A stretch of 64,000 nucleotides of DNA from assembly GCA_022836615.1 (NCBI GenBank), contig MU405311.1, forward strand, positions 81,561-145,560. The letters are read 5' to 3'. Source of the stretch: Annulohypoxylon bovei var. microspora. Lineage: Eukaryota; Ascomycota; Sordariomycetes; Xylariales; Hypoxylaceae. Positions 23,840 to 34,248 of this stretch are shown here, one piece after another; the stretch's first letter is position 1; every line of letters begins with the position of its first letter. A program made the translations under genes and the position numbers. The notes beneath the pieces were generated by a model that saw only the letters and a list, made by a program, of their open reading frames with translations, ran no database searches and was not told the origin of the DNA.

Positions 23840-25448
23840 TCACGAACTCGGGTTTGAAATAAGGGTGGCAATATAAGGCCACCGAGAGCGCAATGAATCT
23901 CCTAACGCCGTGCTCGCGATCTCCTGTTGCAGCCTCTCTACGTCCGCGGGAAGTTTCTCAACTTGGATGGCCGTGAGCACGTAGCCGATGACCGTAGCGG
24001 CCTTTAGGGGAGGGTCTCGCAACAGTGCCGCTATCGTCTGAAGTTCGAGTCCCTGGCCGTGCCACATATAATACGCGCGGAGCTGCACGAAGGTCGCCTT
24101 CATAGTGGGGTGGGCGGTTTTGTAGCAGACCACGCGGTCTTCGGCGATCTCGACGCGTGAGTCTTTCGGGCCTGGTGGCGGTTTGGATGGTGTTCTTTTT
24201 AGTTTAATGGCTGATGTGGCTTCTAATTCGGTTTTTTCCGTTGCGTCTACCACCGGGTCTTCGTTAATGGCTAGTAACGTATTGTCTGTCAGGCGAATGG
24301 GGAGATTGCGCTCCGCGTGATACGGGGTAGGCGGACAGGGATCGAGCTGCTGTCTATGATGCTCAAGAGTGGCATAAAGTTGTAATCCGGCATAAGCATC
24401 CGATGATGAATCTAGAGCACTATGAGATTGAGCTCCGTGGAGTTGAGGGAGGGAAAGACTTACAAACGACCTGGTCCATATTGAGAGGCTTGGTCCAGTC
24501 ACTCGATCGGACGTCCTGGCCCTTGTATAGGGGTAGGTGTAAATACTGCTCTACCTGAGTCGCTAGCGGCACAAGTCTCTTGTTTATTTCGCTGTATTGA
24601 CCCGTGACGCAATACGTAACGAGCTTATACAAGTGACTAAGCTCCAGCAATCCCTTCGAATCGACACTCAAGAAATTCCGCAGCCTAGTTGCGTCACCTT
24701 TTATAGCAACGCCGACTTTGGTGACACTCGGGTCTTCCATAATAGCCTTGAATGTAGGACCCACTATGTCGCCTTTGTTTTTTTCGGCGAATAGAGCGAC
24801 GTGGAAAAGTCCAATACGACTTGGACTTGCTATTTGTATTAGCGAGACGTTTCTCCTGAACCCTTGCCACTTCATTGAGTCCGCGGCCCATTCCAGATCG
24901 AAGCCAAGTACTTTTTCATCTTTGAAGAATTCCTGACAAACTCGCTCCATCGTATGTGTGCTTCGACAGTAATGCACCTTAACTTTTTGTTCTGTGCCAT
25001 CATTCAATGTCGCACGGTATTGAGTGTAAGACCAGAACGAATCAGTAGATCCAGCAGATGCCTTCTTAGCAGCGTAGAACAAGTCGTCCACCATCTTAAA
25101 TGGCAACGCGGATATGGGAGGTTCCTCTAGAATATTTGTCTTCTTGCCTACAGAAATAGTATCTGCATCTTCATCAATTATCCCAGCTGCTGCATACGTA
25201 TCTCCAACTGATTTTGGCATATCAGGCTTTGGCGTCGACAATGATAGTCCCTCTAACTTTGGATACAACATAGAGTCTCCTAGGACATCTGGATGAGATC
25301 CTGTAGAGCGAGTTTTGTTCGCTGCTACCGTCGCCCCATTCGAAGCTTGTGCATCTTCAGGGGCTAGGACTGGAGAGCGCGCAGCTGGCGAGAACGAGAT
25401 GCCTCGTATAGGGTGCCATAATTGATGCTTGGGTGGTGTTGCAGTCAT
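23840..25448 (-). CDS. DEDDy 3'-5' exonuclease domain protein (WRN-exonuclease-like)
   Basis: Exons 25448-24464 and 24411-23840 (intron 24412-24463, 52 bp, phase 1) encode 518 aa. The second splice uses the CTAG just before ATTCATCATCG, which rebuilds the exo III motif. Exo I is VLGFDLEWAAD, exo II KVGVAIKGDATRLRNF and exo III YSSSDAYAGLQLY, so the catalytic DEDD set with Tyr is complete. An HCRS-type lead and MQGFR-like WQGFRRNVSLIQIA resemble the WRN/Mut7-C family. About 170 residues of polar N-terminus and a long C-terminal extension flank the nuclease. It is likely a nuclear nucleic-acid exonuclease; DNA versus RNA cannot be told from sequence. No RecQ helicase is fused. It is divergent from LSM5; ACGCGT boxes lie at 25715 and 25912. 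Confidence 0.85.
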
Positions 25449-26106
25449 TCTAGAACTCCGCAATACCCAATTGCTATGATGAGAATATTAATTGTCAATA
25501 TATTCCTCGCCTTTCCTTCTCATAAATATTTTACTCCTGGAAGGTAGACGAACCGCAAAATGAGAGACGCACGCAAAGTCTTGTGAGATCTCAGAGCATT
25601 GCTGACGATCTCTGAACCTGCAAGGAACGTCATTGGTGATAAGCAAGTGTTGAATCAGAGCACTGCTCCATGATGACTAGGTAATTAGTACAAGTCGAAA
25701 ATGCTTTTAGGCAGACGCGTCGTGGTAGTAGCTTAAGTTGAATTTCAAGAATGCGAAGGCATAAATACGGTAAGTTTGTTTGGCGCGAGGATTGAAATCC
25801 GCTAGTGTAGGTAGTTAAACAGTATCCACTAATAGCGGGATATCGTCGATCAAGTCTATTTTAGTCAGCAGCGCCTAAGTAGGTACCTAGGTACATCGCC
25901 TTAATCACCTAACGCGTCCGCCACTCGCTATCAGGTGACCAGTTTTCATCTACGACCCACATGCAAGCCCAATTGAAGGTACCTACTTATTATTTCACCT
26001 ACGAACGCTATCAAAGCTGGCATATTCAAGACGATACCTTGTAGCTATATTGCGTTTTCGGACTACTATACCAAGGCTATCCACGAAGCTAGTTCTGTCC
26101 CCCAAG
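25449..26106. promoter_or_regulatory. Divergent promoter region, exonuclease/LSM5
   Basis: A 658-bp spacer with ACGCGT at 25715-25720 and 25912-25917 and a palindromic AGGTACCTAGGTAC cluster at 25881-25894. No coding exon was seen here. Confidence 0.4.
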
Positions 26107-26635
26107 ATGGCATCCCAACTTCTACCTTTAGGTATTTGAATTCTCAATTATAAATATCAAAATAGAGCAGTGTAGCTCACATGTCACAGAACTCATCGAC
26201 AAGTGTGTCGGCTCAAGGATATGGGTCATTATGAAGGGTGACAAGGGTATGGCATATGTCTGTTCCGATAGAAGTGTCCTCGTAACTAATAATAAAATTC
26301 GCTAGAATTCAGCGGAACACTCCTCGGTTTCGATGACTACGTCAGTAAGTAGAAATCCATGACATTCTCAGCTTACATGACGCAGGCTAACAACATTTAT
26401 AGACATGGTTCTAGAAGATGTAACTGAATTGTATGCATATCTACTATAGGACACTTGTTTGATACATTTCTAATAGCACATAGCGACTACTCTGGAAACC
26501 ACACGAAGCTCTCCAAGATACTACTGAACGGTAACAATATCTGCATGGTACGTCCTGAGATCGGTTCCATCTAGAAATTATACTCACCATATACTATAGT
26601 TAATACCAGGAGGAGAAGGCCCTGTAGCTACATGA
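26107..26635 (+). CDS. LSM5: U6 snRNA-associated Sm-like protein LSm5
   Basis: Six tiny exons, none long enough to stand out as an ORF: 26107-26131, 26190-26246, 26306-26344, 26403-26430, 26484-26547 and 26600-26635. The five introns are 58, 59, 58, 53 and 52 bp, all GT...AG, and every phase matches, giving 82 aa. The product starts MASQLLPLELIDKCVGS, has Sm1 motif residues (IWVIMKGDKEFSGTLLGFD, DYVNMVLEDV) and Sm2 (KILLNGNNICMLIPGG), ending GPVAT. LSm5 is one of the LSm1-7/LSm2-8 ring proteins that bind U6 snRNA 3' ends in the nucleus and deadenylated mRNA in P bodies. The fourth exon is only 28 nt. Confidence 0.95.
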
Positions 26636-26994
26636 TTAAACCAAGACCTGGACGAGGAATTCCACGATTAATTAGGAGATGCTATTGGTAGTGAAGCATA
26701 GCTAAACGGCAATCATGCGCTGAACGGTTATGAAGGAGCAAGCATCTCATGAATCATGATGGCTATCGAATCAGGAGTACGTGGTTATTATGGTGAAGAC
26801 GACCTAATAAAGGGGTCAAGTCAATTCATAGGCAATTATGCCACTAGACGAACCGCAATTATCTGAAGGGAAGTGAACCGCAGTACAATAGAAGCAACTC
26901 TCAACCGTAACGCCAGGTATATCCCCATGCCCTTGTCCATTATTCATCGTGAGAACGCCACGCCTGAGAATGCCATGCCATAGTAACAAGGAAC
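26636..26994. other. Convergent spacer LSM5/RPB11
   Basis: A 359-bp gap holding the two 3' flanks. No gene or repeat was recognised. Confidence 0.5.
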
Positions 26995-27623
26995 CTATTT
27001 GCTGTGGGCACCACCACCGGAGTTGTGGTCATCTCCAGCGCCGGCCATGCGGCGAAGCTCGTACTCTCGGGTGAAGTTCTGCGCTAACTGTCCGAGGGAG
27101 GCGACGAGCTGCTTGCACACTTCGATGAACAACTCACGAGGGGTGATGGTACCGTCAGTCTGAAGACGGATCAGGACCTCGGGAACGTTGGGATGGGCGA
27201 CTGAGTGACGATTAGACTCTTCGTTCTGAATATATATATGGAGTAGATTCTTACCTTTGTAGCCAGCCATCATCGCGTGAGGGTGCTGCTTGAAGTGCTC
27301 GGCGAGAAGGTTGCCGATGGTATGATCCTCCTTCATAATGATGAAGTCCGAAGTGTTGGACATGCCTGGATTCATTAGTATCAAGCAGTAATTTTAAATT
27401 GCCAAATGAATCTGCTTACCTGCGAAAGGCTTCTCGGTGATCTTCTTCTCACCATCGTTCAGGAGGAAGAGTTCGAAACTGAGAGGCTGTTAGCTTGTAG
27501 TCATGTATTAGCACTAAACAAGTGTTCTAACGGGGTAACCCGATTAGCTAGACCAGGCTTGTTGATGGCATCTTTCTTAGCCGGGTTGAGGTTGGGTTCA
27601 CCACCCGCATCTTCTGAGCCCAT
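26995..27623 (-). CDS. RPB11: RNA polymerase II subunit Rpb11
   Basis: Four exons: 27623-27532, 27478-27420, 27365-27255 and 27200-26995 (introns 53, 54, 54 bp) give 155 aa. The core reads FELFLLNDGEKKITEKPFAG, then SDFIIMKEDHTIGNLLAEHF, MMAGYKVAHPNVPEV and IRLQTDGTITPRELF, the Rpb11/RpoA N-terminal-like dimerisation fold that pairs with Rpb3. The C-terminal helix (QNFTREYELRRMA) is followed by a short Gly/His tail. The first exon boundary is the least certain: I chose GTTAGA after codon 30 because it is the only donor in range that keeps the frame into FELFLL and leaves a CTAAC branch site. Convergent with LSM5. Confidence 0.9.
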
Positions 27624-28782
27624 GGTGAATGATAGTAGACAGCAAGGTACTGTATGATGTAGATTTTGTGTGTTGAGAGAAGGATGGAAAGGATAGTGAA
27701 CTGTGTGGTATTTTGGACCAAAAATGCAGACTGAGGTACCTATGAAAATCTGAGGCCTTGTTGCCTAAACGAATTGGAGAGTCGCCCATGGTTGCGCGAG
27801 TGAAGTTGACGGCGATGTCGACAATGAGTTTAGAGGGAAGGTTTGAAGGACAGGTCTTAGGAGCTTTGGTTGATGTTCCCAACTTCGGGAGACCGCCTCC
27901 TTGTCCCATAATAAACCTTGGGCACATCTAGAGATATGTGCACCTTCCCTCTGGAATACAAGTATCGTATTCTATCATCGTTCCTTCCCACATCTTCCTA
28001 CAGCAATGGGGAAAGGGGAAGGGACAACGTGAAATCGAACAAAGTTTATGAAATATTACTAACCGGTCGGGAGCGTTCATCGTTGCTCTTTTTCAGAAAG
28101 AGGTAATCGACAGCAATAATTATATATGTATTCAGCTTCAAAGTAGAAGTTGGAATATGTTTGTTTTGTAAATGTTAAGTTTGTGATATTCTAAACTGAT
28201 GTTTACAAGATCAAGAACATGAATGAATGAATGATCAATGATCAATGCCAAATACTTACATGTACATTCTCGCCCTGTCAAAGAGCAGCATTTGAACCAA
28301 TCGGGTAGAGTTCGGCTAAATATTTCTACTATGAAGTTCATGCACGGACCAGTAGTTCTAGTCTCTAGGTACCTAGGTGCCTATTGCCTCTATAAACTAT
28401 GAACACGCCCCCCCTATCATAGTGGCAATATATCTCCTTGGATTGGCTGAACACTTACAATAAGAACCTGCTTAGCTGAAGCACCTAGTCTAAGCACAAC
28501 AAATAAGATATTAGCTAAATTATTGATTTTACTTAGTTTTAGACCTGACCAACATCACTCTGAATACACACTAGAAGGAATGTATGCATGAATACGTCCA
28601 TTCGTTGGATGAGGGTTCGATGTACATGCCTATGAAACTCTCCACGGGTCATCCCGCCCAACGCCGTGGCTATGCAAAGAAGCAGACTATTAAAATACAC
28701 TCGACCGTGCCAATTGTGATTCAACCGTCATAGGAAGATAACCTAGGCGAAGTCCAATTGCCTTACCTATTCCTGTCTGCCA
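27624..28782. other. Intergenic, upstream of RPB11
   Basis: The RPB11 promoter and the 3' flank of the deubiquitinase gene. A TAGGTACCTAGGTG palindrome-type motif lies at 28366-28379. Short ORFs here look random. Confidence 0.5.
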
Positions 28783-31047
28783 TCAACTATTAGGACGATG
28801 AAGTGGAATGGTAGGGTCCACCTTCTCCCCATCTGCTAGGAAGGGTATAAGGCTTGACCATATGGACTTTGTCTTCTGTGGTCGGGTATTGTGAGCCTCT
28901 ACCGTAGGCTCATTATCATTCATCTGGCCGCCGACGTTGTCCCGTACGGCCACCGCCTGAATCGGCCTCTGAAGCCGCTCAGGGGTTGTCGTGGTGCCAA
29001 GTCGCTTATTACTCTCAAGTGAAGCATTCATTAACATTCCTCCTATACCGATTATTCCTGTACTGTTCCCATCGTTCTGCTCTCCCAGAGAGGTTGTGGT
29101 ATCATCGCCCTTCCTGATTTCATGCCGAGTCGTAGAAACGAGAACCGAATGCGGATCGACGCAATCGTAGAAAATCATGAAAACTCCGCCCTGTGCTAGA
29201 ACTGTCTCTTCGGACACCTCCCATACGTTCTCGTCACTCAACCGCCACCACTTTTCGTCCGAATCCTGTTCAGACTTCTTACTGTTATCTCCATCGACTG
29301 ACGTACTCTCGTCAATTGTCGCATTGCTGTCATCTGCGTCATCAAATGATTCGGTCTCTTTGTTGGGTGCATCATTAAGTTTCGAAGGTTCACAAGGATG
29401 CTTTCGATAACAGATGTAATGACCATTTTCGTGCCGTCCTTGGTGGGTTATTACCGCGCGGAGCTCGTAGATCGGCCCACTAATCTTGGATGGTTTCAGG
29501 TCGCCTGAAACCATGGAAGATTTCGGGTCTGTAACCCACTGCTCTTCATCTCCCAACGTGTTAATAGAAGCAGCCGTGTCGTTGTCGGCAGAACTAATAG
29601 GACCGCCGGCGCTCCCTATGCACCACGGGCCGAGGTCAAGGGACCTTGGAAAGCGCACCGCTGCGAGGTTCTTGAACATACGTCCCGTACTCTCGTCAAA
29701 CACTGACCGATTCATGTGAATCGCAAGACTTTGAGGTGGTCGCGCTATGGCAACTTGTTTGGTTTTGGTAGAGCTAACTCGTTTCTGTACTTGGCAGTTA
29801 TCTCTTACGGTTGTCTCTCGGAAGTCGTCCTCTTCAAGGGCAAGCTCCACAGCCTCCAGCCGGGAAATAGGTCCTTGAAGGTCGGCTTCACCTTTGCTAC
29901 TCTCTTTGCCGCGAGATATAAGCATTTTGAGCAACCTCTGAAGCTTCAGTAGCGTACATTTGGCGCATTCAACCCCCTCTATGGTCTCTAGGTCTGTGTA
30001 GGAATCTAGTCGCTCGAAAAGATCATGTCCCGTTTGCTCAAGCCCAAGATTAAGAGTGAGACAGTTGAATGGGATCATGGAAAGCCCGTCAGAATGGCCG
30101 CACTGAACACATGCGACTCGTTGTGCCGCCAGACCTTCTAAAGGGTTTCTCAAAATTCTCGCGTCTGACACGGATTTGGAAATCGCCGGTAGTGACTGGT
30201 ACCCACTGTCATCACTATGTTGACTATCTTCGGTATCATCTCTGACGCCGATTAATTCAAACCCGGATGAACGACGTTTGGGTTTCGCCGCCTTCAAGAT
30301 CTCTTTTTCGACTTCGTCTAGTATTTTGGAGAAGTATTCTTGCGCGTCCTGCTGTTGCCATGTGTCTAGAGACTTTAGCTTTTTCGGCGTCCACAAGGTC
30401 TTTCCATTATAACTGGCATCCGTCAACTTCGATATGAGGTCCCGTAAGGATGTTGCCGAACCCGATTCATCGTCGTTCTCAGGCTTGTCTTGTTCTAGAC
30501 CTCTAGCAAGATAGGACGGAAATGGCTTCAGCGACGAAAGTCCCTGTAGGATGCTGTTCTGGAAGCAGGAATTGTCGTAATTTCCTAGGCCAGGAGGTTG
30601 ATCGGTCTTGTGCTTGACGAGGGTGCTGCTGGATAGACTAGAAAGGCTTCTTCTACCGGCATCAGCGACAGATGTGATGATGCCGCCTGATCCGTCCATC
30701 CCAAGTATTCGTCTAAGAAGTTCGCTCTTCGCAGTGTATGATCGAGATCGCGCCGGTCGCAGAGATTCCGAGATCGGGAAGGTGGGTGGGTTGAGCCAGT
30801 TATCAAGAGCATAGAGTACATCCGAGGGGATTATAGTAATTAAAAAGTCCCAAAGAAGCTCTCCGGGATGTCGAGGTCTGTTGAAAGGCGAAGAATGTAG
30901 AGACTGGTAGAAGATGGTGAAGAGAAGAAGTACTATAGGAATAATGACACTGGGTTGCTGTAATCGATCCAATAAAGTTCCTTGAGCATAGTAAGAATAG
31001 AAATTACCGGGAGGGTCGAGTTGTGTCTCTAGATGATGGGAGTGCAT
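28783..31047 (-). CDS. Membrane-anchored ubiquitin-specific protease (USP family)
   Basis: A single exon of 754 aa from the ATG at 31047; the frame is open further upstream but has no earlier ATG. A hydrophobic segment at about residues 33-48 (IIPIVLLLFTIFY) would anchor the protein. The USP catalytic domain starts with the Cys box GLGNYDNSCFQNSILQGL (Cys161), has QQDAQEYF, a zinc-ribbon-like pair CVQCG...CAKC, and the His box GRHENGHYICYRKH followed by WWRLSDENVWEV. It would cleave ubiquitin from membrane-associated substrates. The anchor plus USP architecture resembles yeast Ubp1 and metazoan USP30, so ER or mitochondrial outer membrane are both possible. The C-terminus after the domain is polar. 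It is divergent from ALB1. Confidence 0.88.
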   Translation of the reverse strand: MHSHHLETQLDPPGNFYSYYAQGTLLDRLQQPSVIIPIVLLLFTIFYQSLHSSPFNRPRHPGELLWDFLITIIPSDVLYALDNWLNPPTFPISESLRPARSRSYTAKSELLRRILGMDGSGGIITSVADAGRRSLSSLSSSTLVKHKTDQPPGLGNYDNSCFQNSILQGLSSLKPFPSYLARGLEQDKPENDDESGSATSLRDLISKLTDASYNGKTLWTPKKLKSLDTWQQQDAQEYFSKILDEVEKEILKAAKPKRRSSGFELIGVRDDTEDSQHSDDSGYQSLPAISKSVSDARILRNPLEGLAAQRVACVQCGHSDGLSMIPFNCLTLNLGLEQTGHDLFERLDSYTDLETIEGVECAKCTLLKLQRLLKMLISRGKESSKGEADLQGPISRLEAVELALEEDDFRETTVRDNCQVQKRVSSTKTKQVAIARPPQSLAIHMNRSVFDESTGRMFKNLAAVRFPRSLDLGPWCIGSAGGPISSADNDTAASINTLGDEEQWVTDPKSSMVSGDLKPSKISGPIYELRAVITHQGRHENGHYICYRKHPCEPSKLNDAPNKETESFDDADDSNATIDESTSVDGDNSKKSEQDSDEKWWRLSDENVWEVSEETVLAQGGVFMIFYDCVDPHSVLVSTTRHEIRKGDDTTTSLGEQNDGNSTGIIGIGGMLMNASLESNKRLGTTTTPERLQRPIQAVAVRDNVGGQMNDNEPTVEAHNTRPQKTKSIWSSLIPFLADGEKVDPTIPLHRPNS

Positions 31048-31654
31048 CCTGGTGTTTGCGAGCAACGTTATCGCACGATGGCCCAGGTGAGCATGTGATG
31101 ATGTGAAATCGTGGTTAAGCTGCGAAGTTGTCAAATATCAAGTATTAAAGTAGAGCGAGTTTTGCGAAATTAATGAAGACTAAGGTCGCCATGGCAAAGA
31201 GAAGCTGTTTTCATGTCGCGCGTCCTCTTTCTGCCTTTTTTGTAAGTACGTATTGCGATATGAAAGATGGAATTCTATTATGTCTGGTTTCAATGTTCAA
31301 TGTTGTTAATTGGAGGAAATGTATTAAGTTCTTTCGAGGAAACAAGTCTACAGGGCTGATGCGACAGTTTATTTTTAGTGGACCAAGCAAAATGTCAGAT
31401 GAATCTTGCCAATTACATAATGACTCCTACCTAAATGTGGAAAGAGACCCGCTGATCTTCGATCGCTAGTCTGTTCTGTCATTGGCTGACTACAGCTGTC
31501 ACGCAGGTCCATCCTTGTATCTGAGATAAAAAATCGGTATCGCGGAACCTTGCGGGGCACATTTTTAGAAAATGCATAGAAAGTGCTGCGACCTGTGTAT
31601 CTTTGTCTAAAAGTCAAAAGCACATAATCAAAATACACTAATCTTGCGGCAATC
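31048..31654. promoter_or_regulatory. Divergent promoter region, USP/ALB1
   Basis: A 607-bp spacer between two start codons with no coding sequence I can support. Confidence 0.4.
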
Positions 31655-32275
31655 ATGGCTAAAGGTGTGATCGCAAAGAAGAAGAAGGGTGCGCAATTCT
31701 AGCCTAACAATTCCTCTTCAATAGACTATTCAAATAACTAACAATTTTTATGAATAGGTCCTTCGGTTCACTCCCGGGCTGCAAGGCGCGCTACGTCTCC
31801 AGGTATCGACACTGACAAGTCATTGAAGAATGTCCAGCCGCCTGCTGAATCAGTCGACCACCGACCTTCCATACTTTCCATTCACCAAGGAGCTGGTGTT
31901 ACGAAGAAGACAAGGAAGAGTAGGAACATGAGCACCAAAGCGCGAAAACGATACGAGAAAGGGCAGGATCGCGCGACCGCAGTCATGGATAGGAGAGAGA
32001 CGAAGATTACTAAGAGTAAAGGGCAGTCACGAACAATACAAACAAGACGAAAAACTTGGGATGACATCAACAACCAAATACCAGCAACAACTAAGAAAAC
32101 TCAAGCAGAGGTGGACGGTGAAGATGACCAGGAAGTATCCGAGTGGGAGGATGAAATGGACGACGCACAGATCGAAGAGGCTCCCGAAAGCACATCAGCA
32201 ATAGACAAACCCCCCATACAGGAGGGCCCAGAGGCTATGGAAGAGGAACAAAACGATGAAGATGAGATCCTATGA
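31655..32275 (+). CDS. ALB1: Ribosome biogenesis protein Alb1
   Basis: Exons 31655-31688 and 31758-32275 (intron 31689-31757, 69 bp, donor GTGCGC, branch AACTAACA) encode 183 aa. The N-terminus MAKGVIAKKKKG joins to PSVHSRAARRATSPGIDTDKS, the Alb1 signature, followed by a long basic stretch (KKTRKSRNMSTKARKRYEKG) and an acidic C-terminal tail. Alb1 partners Arx1 on pre-60S particles around the polypeptide exit tunnel and in nuclear export. The donor is weak, but without splicing the frame stops four codons later. Together with YTM1 this is the second 60S assembly factor in the window. Confidence 0.88.
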
Positions 32276-32691
32276 TTTTAGGGTGTATGGATAGATATTC
32301 GGGCATTTTCGGTGCAGGAAGATACAGCCCATAATTTTCATCTTTAATTATTCTCCCCGCCTCGAAGTATTTCATGAAAACTATTCCATACATACCTCAA
32401 ATCAACAACAACTACGAATCAACCTAGATGAATTTCTGTGTTAATAGAAATCCGAGTTCGAGGTAGGTAGGGACCCACTGAAAAGTCTTATCGTTATCGA
32501 TAAAGAAATAATTGACTCCACAGGCTGCTCCACCTAGGTATGTATGTACCTTCGCGTTTATCCTCTTGGATACAAATTATTTAATGGCTTAGCTTCTTAG
32601 TATCTAGGGAAAATCAAGATTGAGAATCCCCATCTTCAGCTTCGCGTTCTAATTTTTAATAATAAATACCCTCTCATATGACTCCTTCAAA
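32276..32691. other. Intergenic ALB1-MFAP1
   Basis: A 416-bp tandem spacer with short TAGGTA-type runs near 32460 and 32533. It should carry the MFAP1 promoter. Confidence 0.5.
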
Positions 32692-34083
32692 ATGCCACCC
32701 GCGATGAAGTCAAAAAAAATGACAGCGAATCCCGCGCGGCCTACGCGGTATCGCGCGGGAAAGCCAACAGGCGTGTCATCATCCGAATCCGAATCAGACG
32801 CCAGCGAAAGCGAAGCCGAGCAGCAACAGCAGACCAAGCGCAAAATCGCGCCGCCTCCAAAAGCGCCTAGTGCGGGCAAGATCATCAGCAACCTTAGCAA
32901 AGTAAACCTCGACGACCGCCGGAAGCAAGACCAGGAGGCCGAAACCAGACGTGTGGAGGCCGCGAAAGCAGCTCGCCTAGCAGCCGAGGAAGGTTTCGTT
33001 ACGGAAGAAAGTGAGGATGAAGAAGAGAGCGAAGAGGGAAGTGGCGAGGAAGACAGTGAGGAGGAAGAGAGTAGCGAAGAAGAGACTCCCCGGAGATTGA
33101 TGCTGAAACCGAAGTTCGTACCGAAAAATCAACGAAACAAGACATCCACCCAGGAACAGGATGAGGAGGCCAATCTAGCTGAAGAGGAAGCAAAGAAAAA
33201 GCAGGCCATGGATGATATGGTCGAAGAACAAATGCGCAAAGCCGCAGCCGCCCGCGCGACTAGGAAAGGGCACTGGAACGACAACGTGGACGAGGAAGAG
33301 GACGTCGATACCGAAGACGATATAGAACCCGAGGCCGAGTACGCGGCGTGGAAGGTGCGCGAGCTGAAACGCATCAAGCGGGATCGCGAGGCTATCGAGG
33401 CTAGCGAGAAAATGAGAGAAGAAGTCGAACGCCGGCGAAACTTAACGGAAGAAGAACGCAAGGCAGAGGATGATGAGTTCATAGCTAAGCAGAAGGACGA
33501 GAAAGACTCCAAGGGAAAGATGTCGTTCATGCAGAAGTACTTCCACAAGGGCGCATTCTACCGCGACGAGGCCGAAGCCGAGGGCCTCGCCAACCGGGAT
33601 ATCATGGGCACGCGGATAACGGACGACGTCAAGAACCGCGACCTGCTCCCAAAGGCGCTCCAGATGCGCGACATGACGAAACTCGGCAAGAAGGGCGCGT
33701 CTAAGTACAGAGACCTCAAGTCCGAGGATACGGGCCAGTGGGGAAGTTTCCGCGACACGAGACCGGGCAAGGAATTCGACCGGTACAACGTCGATGACAG
33801 ATTTAAACCTGATAACTTCAGAGATAGATCTGGTCCGGGAGGAGCCAACGCGATTCCCCTTGGCGAGAGGAAGAAGCCTGTTCCCGGTGCGCCGGAAGGG
33901 CCTCGGGGTTCCGAACGGGGACGAGATCTGGATCGGGATAGCTACCGTCCGAGAGATGACTATGAACACAGAGACAGAGACAGACCCGATCGGGATGGCC
34001 ACGGTGGTCGGAGGAAAAGAGACTCGTCGCGGGGTACGGATCGCTACGAAAGTGACAAGAGGCGAAAGACAGATACCACATAG
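32692..34083 (+). CDS. MFAP1: MFAP1-family spliceosomal protein
   Basis: A single exon encodes 463 aa. It begins with an RPTRYRAGKP motif and serine/acid runs (SSSESESDASESEAE). A long acidic, highly charged helical region follows, and then the family's conserved C-terminal block: WKVRELKRIKRDREA, ERRRNLTEEERKAED, GKMSFMQKYFHKGAFY, and DLLPKALQMRDMTKLGKKGASKY followed by YRDLKSEDT. MFAP1 is a component of the spliceosomal B complex, interacting with Prp38 and helping activation. The last 90 residues are rich in Arg/Asp (RDRDRPDRDGH), an RD-repeat tail common in splicing factors. Convergent with POL12, only 165 bp between stop codons. Confidence 0.92.
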   Translation: MPPAMKSKKMTANPARPTRYRAGKPTGVSSSESESDASESEAEQQQQTKRKIAPPPKAPSAGKIISNLSKVNLDDRRKQDQEAETRRVEAAKAARLAAEEGFVTEESEDEEESEEGSGEEDSEEEESSEEETPRRLMLKPKFVPKNQRNKTSTQEQDEEANLAEEEAKKKQAMDDMVEEQMRKAAAARATRKGHWNDNVDEEEDVDTEDDIEPEAEYAAWKVRELKRIKRDREAIEASEKMREEVERRRNLTEEERKAEDDEFIAKQKDEKDSKGKMSFMQKYFHKGAFYRDEAEAEGLANRDIMGTRITDDVKNRDLLPKALQMRDMTKLGKKGASKYRDLKSEDTGQWGSFRDTRPGKEFDRYNVDDRFKPDNFRDRSGPGGANAIPLGERKKPVPGAPEGPRGSERGRDLDRDSYRPRDDYEHRDRDRPDRDGHGGRRKRDSSRGTDRYESDKRRKTDTT

Positions 34084-34248
34084 ACTATATTTTGCCTGTC
34101 AATTCTATGCATACCGTCACACTATCCAGGTGGCTAAGTGGTAATTTGTCAGAAATACACACGTGCCGGCCAAAATAATGGTCAGAGACGCTGATCTTGA
34201 TTCTTTCTCCTATTACGTATATATAATGCAGTGAATTCTACGGAACAA

